NCBI GenBank assembly: GCA_900320225.1
Contig: ONRL01000007.1
Span: forward strand, 1-34,975
Length of the DNA stretch: 34,975 nt
DNA from: an uncultured Lentisphaerota bacterium
GTDB lineage: Bacteria; Verrucomicrobiota; Kiritimatiellia; RFP12; UBA1067
Direction: 5' to 3'
Positions 7,270-13,823 of the stretch are shown piece by piece (the stretch's first letter is position 1; the number at the start of each line of letters is the position of its first letter). Under the pieces are notes generated by a model. The model made no database searches. It saw only the letters and a program-made list of their open reading frames with translations, and had not been told where the DNA came from. The position numbers and the translations under genes are program-made.

Positions 7270-7584
7270 ATGAAGAAGAAAGAAAACGTCACGGCGGTGA
7301 TCGAGCTGAAGATCACGCCCGCAAAGGACACGGGCTTTGCGAAGATCGCGCAGAAGATCGCGAAGTTCCCGCAGGTGGAGGCCTGCTTCCTCATGAGCGG
7401 CGCGTACGACCTGCTCGTGTTCGTGAACGGCGCGTCCCTGCAGGAGGTGGCGCTGTTCGTGAGCGGCCAGCTCTCGACGATCGAGGGCGTGCTCTCCACG
7501 GCCACGCACTTCATGCTCAAGACGTACAAGGCCAAGGGACTGCTCGCGGACTTCGCGCCGGATCGCCGTCTTCCCGTCGTCTGA
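7270..7584 (+). CDS. Stand-alone Lrp/AsnC ligand-binding (RAM) domain protein
   Basis: The 104-aa product starts MKKKENVTAVIELKITPAK after a GGGAGG ribosome-binding site (7259-7264). It shows the beta-alpha-beta-beta-alpha-beta pattern of the AsnC_trans_reg domain: KIAKFPQVEACFLMSGAYDL is the typical first helix and the second strand, and LLVFVNGASLQEVALFV continues it, with a final THFMLKTYK strand. There is no helix-turn-helix before it, so it is not a classical DNA-binding Lrp. Known stand-alone RAM proteins oligomerise and bind amino acids. Here it lies between aspartate kinase and an aminotransferase in one operon (26 nt and 19 nt gaps), so it may sense an amino acid made or consumed by them, possibly acting on the enzymes or on a partner regulator. 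That role is an inference. Confidence 0.85.
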   Translation: MKKKENVTAVIELKITPAKDTGFAKIAQKIAKFPQVEACFLMSGAYDLLVFVNGASLQEVALFVSGQLSTIEGVLSTATHFMLKTYKAKGLLADFAPDRRLPVV

Positions 7585-7603
7585 GCAGGGAGACCCTCCC
7601 GGC

Positions 7604-8797
7604 ATGCGCAGAACGTTTATCGCCCCGCACGTGGCGGAGCTGCCCAAAAGCGGCATCCGCGCGTTCTTCGACATCGTCGCCCAGCGGAAGGACGTCATTT
7701 CTCTCGGCGTCGGCGAGCCGGACTTCGACACGCCCTGGCATGTCTCCCGCGCGGCGGTGACGGCGCTTGAGAACGGCCAGACGCACTATACTTCCAACCT
7801 CGGCACCCCCGAGCTGCGCCAGGCCATCGCCGCCTACCTGAAGCGCCGTTTCAACGCGCCGTACGACTGGCGCCGCCAGATCCTCGTGACGGTCGGCGTC
7901 TCGGAGGCGATCGACCTCGCCATCCGCGCCATCACCTCGCCTGGCGACGAGATTCTCTACCACGAACCCTGCTTCGTGAGCTACGCCGCGACGATCCGCC
8001 TCGCCCACGGGACGCCCGTCGCGGTGGAGACGCGCGTGGCGGACGCCTTCCGCCTCACCGTGGCCGACCTGGAGCGGAAGGTCACGCCGCGCACGAAGGC
8101 GCTCCTCCTCAACTTCCCCTGCAACCCCACGGGTGCCACGCTTTCCCGCGCGGACATGAAGGCGATCGCGAAGTTCGTGCTGAAGCACGACCTGCTGCTT
8201 CTCGCGGACGAGGTCTACTCCGAGCTGATCTACCCGCCGAAGGGCGTGTCCGCCAAGCCGCTGAGCTTCGCGTCGATGCCGGAGCTGAAGGACAACCTCG
8301 TGCTCCTGAACGGGTTCTCGAAGTCGTGGGCGATGACGGGCTACCGTCTCGGCTACGCCTGCGGTCCGCACGACGTGGTGGACGCGATGATGAAGATCCA
8401 CCAGTACGGCATCATGAGCGCGCCGACGCTCTCGCAGGCCGCCGGCGTGGAGGCGATGGAGCACGGCGACGAGGACGTGGCGCGCATGCGCGCCGAGTAC
8501 CGCCGCCGCCGCGACTTTCTTGTGGCCGCGCTCAACGCCGCCGGACTGAAGACCCTTCTTCCCGCCGGGGCGTTCTACCTCTTTACCGACATCACGTCCA
8601 CGGGACTCACCTCGCAGGAATTCGCCGTGCGCCTCCTGGAGGAGAAGTCCGTCGCCTGCGTGCCGGGCTCGGCGTTCGGCGCCTGCGGCGAAGGCTTCGT
8701 GCGATTCAGCTACGCGACTTCATACGAAAAGATCCAGGAGGCCGCCGCGCGCATCGCCGCGTTCGCGAAGGGCCTTAAGAAAAGGAGGGGAGCATGA
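7604..8797 (+). CDS. PLP-dependent aminotransferase, class I/II
   Basis: A 397-aa fold-type I aminotransferase of the aspartate aminotransferase family. ISLGVGEPDFDTP is the N-terminal substrate-lid region, HYTSNLGTPELRQAIA the conserved Y-T/S-x-x-x-G stretch, and NFPCNPTGATLS (about residues 170-181) holds the NPTG motif. LADEVYSELIY carries the PLP-contacting Asp and Tyr, and SKSWAMTGYRLGY (about residue 239) contains the Schiff-base lysine, near K240. FVRFSYATSYE has the Arg that binds the substrate alpha-carboxylate. The substrate cannot be fixed from sequence: aspartate, aromatic amino acids or an aminotransferase of lysine biosynthesis are all possible. Its pairing with a RAM-domain protein and aspartate kinase favours the aspartate family. 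The ATG at 7604 follows CAGGGAG. Confidence 0.9.
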   Translation: MRRTFIAPHVAELPKSGIRAFFDIVAQRKDVISLGVGEPDFDTPWHVSRAAVTALENGQTHYTSNLGTPELRQAIAAYLKRRFNAPYDWRRQILVTVGVSEAIDLAIRAITSPGDEILYHEPCFVSYAATIRLAHGTPVAVETRVADAFRLTVADLERKVTPRTKALLLNFPCNPTGATLSRADMKAIAKFVLKHDLLLLADEVYSELIYPPKGVSAKPLSFASMPELKDNLVLLNGFSKSWAMTGYRLGYACGPHDVVDAMMKIHQYGIMSAPTLSQAAGVEAMEHGDEDVARMRAEYRRRRDFLVAALNAAGLKTLLPAGAFYLFTDITSTGLTSQEFAVRLLEEKSVACVPGSAFGACGEGFVRFSYATSYEKIQEAAARIAAFAKGLKKRRGA

Positions 8798-9084
8798 GCA
8801 TGAAGGCAACGTATATCAGTCGTATGTCAGAGCGCGGACAGGTCTCGGTGCCAATCGCCATCCGCAACGCCCTCGGATTGACGCCCAGCAGCCGGATTGC
8901 GTGGACGCTCGACACCGAGACCGGCACTGCGACCCTCTCGCCCGTTCGCGCGCCCCGAAAGGGCGGCGCGCAGGCGGCGCTCGGATTCGCCGCCCGCTTC
9001 CGCAAGACGCGCCGGACGGCAGACTGGCTGCGCGGCGTGGACGACACGGGCCTCGATAATCTGCAGGGGGGGGCGAAACGATGA
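8794..9084 (+). CDS. AbrB/SpoVT-like antitoxin of a toxin-antitoxin pair
   Basis: A 96-aa protein whose N-terminal half is a swapped-hairpin AbrB (SpoVT/MazE) domain: SERGQVSVPIAIRNALGLTP followed by SRIAWTLDTETGTATLSPV, the usual fold for DNA-binding antitoxins that repress their own operon. The C-terminal half is basic (FAARFRKTRRTADWL) then polar, the part expected to wrap the toxin. The ATG overlaps the aminotransferase stop (ATGA) and has a near-perfect AAAGGAGGGG 5 nt ahead; the next ATG, 8800, is an alternative start. The toxin-like PIN gene overlaps its end, also by ATGA. The run of eight G at 9066-9073 lies only 12 codons from the start of that gene. Confidence 0.8.
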   Translation: MSMKATYISRMSERGQVSVPIAIRNALGLTPSSRIAWTLDTETGTATLSPVRAPRKGGAQAALGFAARFRKTRRTADWLRGVDDTGLDNLQGGAKR

Positions 9085-9497
9085 AGGCCGCTTACGTTGT
9101 CGACACGCCGATTCTCCTGGACATCCTGGAGAACGACCCCGAATACGGGGCGTCGTCCGCCGCATTGCTGGACCGCTATTCGGATGCGTCGCTCCACATC
9201 TCCTTGATCTCCTATTTCGAGCTTGCGCCGGCGTTTGACGGCAAGCGGTCATTGCAGGACGAATTCCTGGGACAGATCGGAGTCGTCCTTTCCCACCAGA
9301 ACGTGCGGGAAACGGGGCCGCTCGTCTATCGCGCATGGGCGCGCTATTATCGACGCGTAAAGGCCCTGGGTGGGCAGGCATTCCAGTTCGTCCCCTGTCT
9401 CCTCGGCACGCTTGCCTGTTGCTATGACGGCATCATCACGCGTCGCGGCGCGATCTACCGGGCGATTTTCCCCGACCTCAACGTGATTACGGAGTAA
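9081..9497 (+). CDS. PIN-domain (VapC-like) toxin homologue, probably catalytically degenerate
   Basis: A 138-aa PIN-domain protein, the size of VapC ribonucleases. AAYVVDTPILLDIL gives the first catalytic Asp (D8), SLISYFELAPAF the conserved Glu (E47), and the C-terminus DGIITRRGAIYRAIFPDL matches the end of the PIN fold. In related proteins the helix before this reads P-D-x-L-I-G-A and the strand reads T-R-D. Here they are VPCLLGTLA and ITRRGA, so two of the four metal-binding acidic residues seem to be Cys106 and Arg122. The fold is recognisable but the nuclease may be inactive or changed in specificity. It overlaps the AbrB-type antitoxin gene by ATGA, the arrangement of type II toxin-antitoxin operons. 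Confidence 0.75.
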   Translation: MKAAYVVDTPILLDILENDPEYGASSAALLDRYSDASLHISLISYFELAPAFDGKRSLQDEFLGQIGVVLSHQNVRETGPLVYRAWARYYRRVKALGGQAFQFVPCLLGTLACCYDGIITRRGAIYRAIFPDLNVITE

Positions 9498-9507
9498 GAA
9501 GCAATAT

Positions 9508-10056
9508 ATGGCGCAGGAATGGAACATCAGGAGCCGCGGGCACGTCTGCTCCGTCTGCACGAAGCCGCTGGTCGACAAGGCACCGGTCATCTCGGTCCTA
9601 AAGGAACTGCCCGAGGGCTATGAACGCTTGGACTGCCATCCCGAATGCTGGAAGACGTTCCCGCACGATTGGGAGCCGTTCAGCTCCTGGGAGGGCGTTT
9701 ACCTCGCGCCGCCGCCCCCCGACGCGAAGAAGGAGCCGCTCAAGAAGGAGACGGCGGACGATCTGCTGCGCCACCTGATCGCGCTTGAGGATCCGGCGAT
9801 GAAGAACGTCGTGTACGTGCTTGCCGTGATGCTGGAGCGCTCGAAGATCCTCATCGAGCGCGACGCGCGCGAGCAGGAGGACCACACGATTCTTCGGGTG
9901 TACGAACATCGCCGCACGGGCGAGTCGTTCGTCGTGCTTGACCCGCGCCTGCGCCTTGAGAACCTCGCGGAGGTCCAGCAGCAGGTCGTGGCGCTCCTGT
10001 CCGGCACGAAGACGCTCGGTGAGGTGTCCGCCGCCGAGGAAGGCGCGGCGTCATGA
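9508..10056 (+). CDS. Conserved-type protein with paired Cys motifs, function unknown
   Basis: A 182-aa soluble protein. Near the N-terminus HVCSVCTKPL and LDCHPECWKTF give two CxxC/CxxxC pairs about 30 residues apart, a probable single zinc-ribbon. A proline- and lysine-rich linker (APPPPDAKKEPLKKE) leads to a helical section (DDLLRHLIALEDPAMKNVVYVLAVMLERSKILIERDA) and a C-terminal VYEHRRTGESFVVLDPRL, a pattern I associate with unnamed planctomycete and verrucomicrobial proteins. No catalytic motif is visible. It starts 10 nt after the PIN gene and overlaps the GH106-like gene by ATGA, but nothing ties its job to either neighbour. Confidence 0.7.
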   Translation: MAQEWNIRSRGHVCSVCTKPLVDKAPVISVLKELPEGYERLDCHPECWKTFPHDWEPFSSWEGVYLAPPPPDAKKEPLKKETADDLLRHLIALEDPAMKNVVYVLAVMLERSKILIERDAREQEDHTILRVYEHRRTGESFVVLDPRLRLENLAEVQQQVVALLSGTKTLGEVSAAEEGAAS

Positions 10057-12491
10057 CCGCCGGCGTCCTCCTCGCCGCCGCGGCACTCGCGTGGCCGGAA
10101 CCGACCCGCGACGCGAAGCCGTGGGTCTACAACTGGTGGATGGGGTCCGCCGTGGACGCGGCCGGACTCGAATACCAATGCAAAGAACTGGAACAGGCCG
10201 GCTTCGGCGGCTTCCACGTGATTCCCATCTACGGCGCGAAGGGCTACGAGAAACAATGGCGTGAATTCCTCTCCCCCGCCTGGGCGGAGGGTTGGTCGCT
10301 CGCCAACTCGACGGCCGCGCGGCACAACCTCGGCGTGGATCTCACGATGGGCAGCGGGTGGTGCTTCGGTGGTCCCCAGCTGACGAAGGAACAGGGCGTG
10401 CGCGCCCTCGTTGCCGTCACGAATCGCGTCGCCCTCCCGCGTGGCGCTCAGATTCTTTGGGAGGGCCGCGCTCCCGCGCAACCGAACGAGAATCATCTGA
10501 TCACTCTCGCCCAATGCCTCACGGGCCAATCCGTCAAACGCGCGGGGCCGGGCGGGAAGGGCCCGATGATGGATCCGTTCTCCACGGACGCGATGGACGC
10601 CTTCATCCGCCCGTACACCGCGTTCTTCGACCAACCCGGCATCCCCAAACCCACTCACCTCTACCACGACTCCTACGAGTACTTCAAGAGCGGCTGGACG
10701 CCGGCGCTTTTCGACGCGTTCCGCGCGAAGCGCGGCTATGACCTGCGCGACCACCTCGCCGAGCTCGCGGGTGTGGGCGACCGCGAGGCGGTCTGCCGCG
10801 TCAAGTGCGACTATCGCGAGACGCTGAGCGACCTGATCATCGAGGACGTGTTCCCGCGCTGGACGGCGTGGTGCCGCGCGCGTGGCATCCTCACGCGCAA
10901 CGAGGCGCATGGCGCGCCCGCGAACCTGCTCGACTTCTACGCGCTCGCGGACGTGCCCGAGACGGAGATGTTCGGGAAGGGGGACCGCAGCATCCTCGTC
11001 TCCAAGTTTGCCTCCTCCGCCGCGCACGTCACGGGCAAGCCGCTCGTCTCGTCCGAATCCTGCACATGGATCAACGAGCACTTCAACGAAACGCTCGCCG
11101 AGACGAAGGTGTTCCTGGACCGCCTGTTCCTCGCGGGTGTCAACCACGTGTTCTTCCACGGGTTCTGCTACTCGCCCGTCGACGCCGTCTGGCCGGGCTG
11201 GTGCTTCTACGCCTCGCTCCAGATGAACCCGCGCAACCCGTTCTGGCGGGACGTGCCGACGCTCGCCGCGTACATTACGCGGTGCCAGAGCATTTTCCAG
11301 ACGTGGACGCCGGACGAGGACGTGCTCGTGTACTGGCCGATCCGCGACCTTTGGTGGAACGCCGAGGGCTTTGAGCAGCAACTGACGGTCCACCGGCGCG
11401 CCTGGTTCGAGGGACAGCCCATCGGCACGCTCTGCCAGGCGCTTTACGACCGGGGGTATGCGTACGATTACGTGTCGGACCGCATGTTGCGTCAGGTGGC
11501 GGCGGGAACGCTGAAGCTGCCCGCGCGCTACCGCGTGCTCGTGGTGCCGCAGTGTCGGCACATGCCGGAGGCGACGGCGCGCGCGATCGCCGCGCTGGAG
11601 ACGAAAGGCCTCCGCGTGGTGCGAGAAGGAACGGACGAAAGCCGCCCAGATGGCGGCTCCCCATGCGGAAGGAGCGCGCTTGTCGCGGCCCTGGACGCCG
11701 CCGGTGCGGTGCGGATGCCGTTCAACGCGTCGAACGGCCTGCTCAGTACACGGTTCGCGAAGGACGGGACGAGGATACATTTTGTTGCCAACCAAGGCAA
11801 AAGCGCAAAAACGGTCACATTTGAGCGGCCGTTCACCGTCATGGATCCGATGACCGGGTCGATCCGCACCGTAATCTCACTTGAACTCCCCCCCGGCCAT
11901 TCCGCGTTTGTAACTGGGTTCAACACGGTCGCGCAGGAGCGCGACCCTCCCGGGAGGGGCGCAATTTGTTGTGCCCGCAGCACTGAATCCGGGAGGGGCG
12001 CGCTCCCGCGCGACCGCATCCCCGTCCCCGGCCCCTGGCGCCTCGCGCCCGTCTGCGGCGGCCCCACTCTCCCGTCCGCCACCAACCTCGCGTCCCTCGT
12101 CGCATGGTCCACCTTTGACCCGGCGTTCTGCGGCACGATGCGCTACACAACCACCTTTGACGCCCCGGCACAAGCGGTCACGCAACTTGATCTCGGCGAC
12201 GTGCGCGAGTCGGCGCGCGTGCGGCTCAACGGCGTGGACCTTGGTTGTCGTATTCTGTCGCCCTTTACCTTTGATGTCCCAGCGGGAACCCTCAAGTCAC
12301 ACGGCAACGAACTCGAGGTGGAAGTCACGTCGTTGGGCGCCAACCGCATCCGCTGGAACGACCTCAACGGCGTGAAATGGAAGTACTTCACGGACATCAA
12401 CATCGTCACAAGTGACTACAAGAAATTCGACGCCTCGACTTGGCCCGTGCGCACGAACGGCCTCCTTGGCCCCGTCACGCTCCTTCCGTAA
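10053..12491 (+). CDS. GH106-like alpha-L-rhamnosidase, interrupted in frame by REP-like repeats
   Basis: An 812-aa protein with the layout of glycoside hydrolase family 106. It has WVYNWWMGSAVDAAGLEYQC and GFGGFHVIPIYG at the start of the barrel, then VDLTMGSGWCFGGPQLT and YHDSYEYFKSGWTPALFDAF. ESCTWINEHFNETLAE and VNHVFFHGFCYSPVDAVWPG follow. The C-terminal part (VPGPWRLAPVCGGPTLPS, CGTMRYTTTFD, ARVRLNGVDLG) forms the galactose-binding-like module seen at the end of GH106 enzymes. The family removes terminal alpha-L-rhamnose from plant or microbial glycans. The first residues (MTAGVLLAAAALAWPEP) look like a short signal peptide without a basic n-region, so export is uncertain. Residues around 136-144 (WEGRAPAQP) and 624-655 are encoded by palindromic elements and look foreign to the family. 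It overlaps the upstream gene by ATGA. Confidence 0.82.
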   Translation: MTAGVLLAAAALAWPEPTRDAKPWVYNWWMGSAVDAAGLEYQCKELEQAGFGGFHVIPIYGAKGYEKQWREFLSPAWAEGWSLANSTAARHNLGVDLTMGSGWCFGGPQLTKEQGVRALVAVTNRVALPRGAQILWEGRAPAQPNENHLITLAQCLTGQSVKRAGPGGKGPMMDPFSTDAMDAFIRPYTAFFDQPGIPKPTHLYHDSYEYFKSGWTPALFDAFRAKRGYDLRDHLAELAGVGDREAVCRVKCDYRETLSDLIIEDVFPRWTAWCRARGILTRNEAHGAPANLLDFYALADVPETEMFGKGDRSILVSKFASSAAHVTGKPLVSSESCTWINEHFNETLAETKVFLDRLFLAGVNHVFFHGFCYSPVDAVWPGWCFYASLQMNPRNPFWRDVPTLAAYITRCQSIFQTWTPDEDVLVYWPIRDLWWNAEGFEQQLTVHRRAWFEGQPIGTLCQALYDRGYAYDYVSDRMLRQVAAGTLKLPARYRVLVVPQCRHMPEATARAIAALETKGLRVVREGTDESRPDGGSPCGRSALVAALDAAGAVRMPFNASNGLLSTRFAKDGTRIHFVANQGKSAKTVTFERPFTVMDPMTGSIRTVISLELPPGHSAFVTGFNTVAQERDPPGRGAICCARSTESGRGALPRDRIPVPGPWRLAPVCGGPTLPSATNLASLVAWSTFDPAFCGTMRYTTTFDAPAQAVTQLDLGDVRESARVRLNGVDLGCRILSPFTFDVPAGTLKSHGNELEVEVTSLGANRIRWNDLNGVKWKYFTDINIVTSDYKKFDASTWPVRTNGLLGPVTLLP
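10459..10484 (+). repeat. REP-like palindromic element, copy 1 (inside GH106 gene)
   Basis: The element has GGGAG and CTCCC arms (10459-10463, 10471-10475) around GGCCGCG, followed by GCGCAACCG. It is translated as EGRAPAQP. It matches copy 3 at 11989-12015 almost base for base and copy 2 as reverse complement. Confidence 0.6.
11640..11658 (+). repeat. Perfect 7-bp hairpin inside GH106 gene
   Basis: AGCCGCC (11640-11646) and GGCGGCT (11652-11658) pair perfectly around CAGAT. It is translated as SRPDGGS in a stretch not expected in the family, and differs in sequence from the three larger repeats. Confidence 0.4.
11927..12015. repeat. Inverted pair of REP-like elements (copies 2 and 3) inside GH106 gene
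   Basis: The 27 nt at 11927-11953 read as reverse complement match the 27 nt at 11989-12015 at all but two positions (core GGGAGGG, then CGCGCTCC, then GCGCGACC). Between them is a 14-nt perfect palindrome (11945-11958), which also starts a partial fourth copy at 11950. The pair could form a long stem. It is translated in frame as a stretch of about 30 residues of low complexity (ERDPPGRGAICC..., then SGRGALPRD). Confidence 0.65.
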
Positions 12492-12513
12492 TTTTTAAAA
12501 GTTTGTCGTTGTT

Positions 12514-12541
12514 TTGTCGTCGGGACTGCCTCCTTTATGAT
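12514..12541 (+). promoter_or_regulatory. Promoter of the Tat-exported barrel gene, nearly leaderless
   Basis: TTGTCG at 12514-12519 and TATGAT at 12536-12541 are 16 nt apart; an overlapping TATACT lies at 12541-12546. Transcription would begin at about 12548-12553, at or just before the ATG at 12554. Confidence 0.5.
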
Positions 12542-12553
12542 ATACTTCACCAC

Positions 12554-13669
12554 ATGAAAACACTTCTCGACAGACGCGAGTTCCTCGCACTTTCCGCGGT
12601 GGCCGGTCTCGCCGGCTACGCAGCGTCGCCTTCGGCGACCAAGTGGACGGGCACTGACAAGATCAAGGCCCTGTTGCTCCACCTCGGCCACAACATGTGG
12701 TGCGAATGGCTGCCAGACGACGTGCAGCGCGTCGCCACGATACACGAGAGGTACCGTCCGGACGACACGCTCCGCAACAAGGACGAGCTGTGGCGGCGCG
12801 TGGTCGACCGCATGGCGAAGCGCGGACTCAACATGCTGGTCATCGACGTCGGCGAAGGCCTCGTGTACCCGAGCCATCCGGAGCTCGCGATCAAGGGCAG
12901 CTGGTCGCCGGACAAACTCCGCGACGAAGTCGTGCGCCTGCGCGGCATGGGCATCGAGGCGATTCCCAAGCTCAACTTCTCCGCCACGCACGACGGCTGG
13001 CTCAAGCACTACCACCGCATGCTCACCCTGCCCAAGTACTACGAAGTGGTGAAGGATGTCATCCGGGACGTGGCCGAGGTGTTCCAGACGCCCCGCTTCT
13101 TCCACCTCGGCTACGACGAGGAGATGGTCGGCTTTTCCTCGAACCGCAACTATTTCGTCATGCGCGCGGGCGACATGTGGTGGCACGACTTCCTCTACAC
13201 GGTCAAGTGCGCGGAGGACTGCGGATGCCGTCCGTGGGTGTGGAGCGATTACGGCTGGGACCATCCCGACTACTTCACGCGGTGTCCGAAGAGCGTGGTG
13301 CAGTCGAACTGGTATTACGATGAGTGTCTCGGCGGGTTCGACCTCGCGAAGGACAAGACGCCCCACCGCAAGCGCCTCAAGGAGTTCTGGGACCTCGAGA
13401 AGGCCGGCTTCGACCAGATCCCGTGCGGCACGAACTGGATCGGGCACGAACGGCGCAGGGCGAAGATCGGCGCCAACGACGTGATCGGCAAGCTCGTCAA
13501 GCTCGGGCGGGAGGTCGTCTCGGACAAGCATCTCCTCGGGTTCATGATGGCCCCGTGGGCGTCGTGCAACAACGAGCAGAGCACGCAATTCAACCTTGAA
13601 GGCGTGGATCTCTTCGCCGATGCCCTGGACGGCAAGATCGCGGACGCCGGCCCGTTCGTCGAGCGGTAG
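12554..13669 (+). CDS. Tat-exported TIM-barrel protein, GH20-like
   Basis: The 371-aa product begins MKTLLDRREFLALSAVAGLA, a twin-arginine (RREFL) export signal ending in GYAASPSA. The mature part alternates predicted strands and helices like a TIM barrel. It has LNMLVIDVGEGLVYPSHPEL and a loop MGIEAIPKLNFSATHDGWL, then FHLGYDEEMVG near residues 182-192, which resembles the HLGGDE catalytic stretch of GH20 hexosaminidases (Asp-Glu pair). WVWSDYGW near residue 230 and PCGTNWIG near residue 293 resemble the later barrel strands. A glycosidase role on an unknown glycan is therefore plausible but not proven, and the family is not one I can name. ATG 12554 was chosen over a longer upstream frame because the Tat signal starts here and the promoter lies immediately before it; there is no Shine-Dalgarno. 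Confidence 0.72.
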   Translation: MKTLLDRREFLALSAVAGLAGYAASPSATKWTGTDKIKALLLHLGHNMWCEWLPDDVQRVATIHERYRPDDTLRNKDELWRRVVDRMAKRGLNMLVIDVGEGLVYPSHPELAIKGSWSPDKLRDEVVRLRGMGIEAIPKLNFSATHDGWLKHYHRMLTLPKYYEVVKDVIRDVAEVFQTPRFFHLGYDEEMVGFSSNRNYFVMRAGDMWWHDFLYTVKCAEDCGCRPWVWSDYGWDHPDYFTRCPKSVVQSNWYYDECLGGFDLAKDKTPHRKRLKEFWDLEKAGFDQIPCGTNWIGHERRRAKIGANDVIGKLVKLGREVVSDKHLLGFMMAPWASCNNEQSTQFNLEGVDLFADALDGKIADAGPFVER

Positions 13670-13716
13670 TTCATGCTTGCCAACGTGCGCCAGCGTAAAA
13701 TGGACAGGATTTTCCC

Positions 13717-13746
13717 TTGCGGAAAAAGGCTGGAAAGTGATATGAT
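13717..13746 (+). promoter_or_regulatory. Promoter of the giant surface-protein gene
   Basis: TTGCGG at 13717-13722 and TATGAT at 13741-13746 have an 18-nt spacer. It precedes a leader of about 70 nt. Confidence 0.6.
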
Positions 13747-13779
13747 AGCAACACGTAAACTTGTAGTCAGGTAAGTCTG

Positions 13780-13803
13780 CGCGCCGCGTAAGCGGTGCGC
13801 GCC
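13780..13803 (+). promoter_or_regulatory. Hairpin in the leader just before the ribosome-binding site
   Basis: GCGCGCCGC and GCGGTGCGC pair around GTAA (one G-U pair in a 9-bp stem), ending a few bases before AAGAAGGAG (13807-13815). A translational control or mRNA-protecting role is possible. There is no T-run, so it is not a terminator. Confidence 0.45.
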
Positions 13804-13823
13804 GACAAGAAGGAGCGCAGAAA

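Noticed and set aside
9699-11795. 698-aa minus-strand frame across the GH106 gene
   Set aside because: Composition is a GC-skew artefact and no domain is recognisable, while the plus frame carries conserved GH106 motifs.
12440-12553. Longer N-terminus for the Tat-exported barrel protein
   Set aside because: The extension crosses the GH106 stop region and the promoter. It would bury the twin-arginine signal inside the protein.
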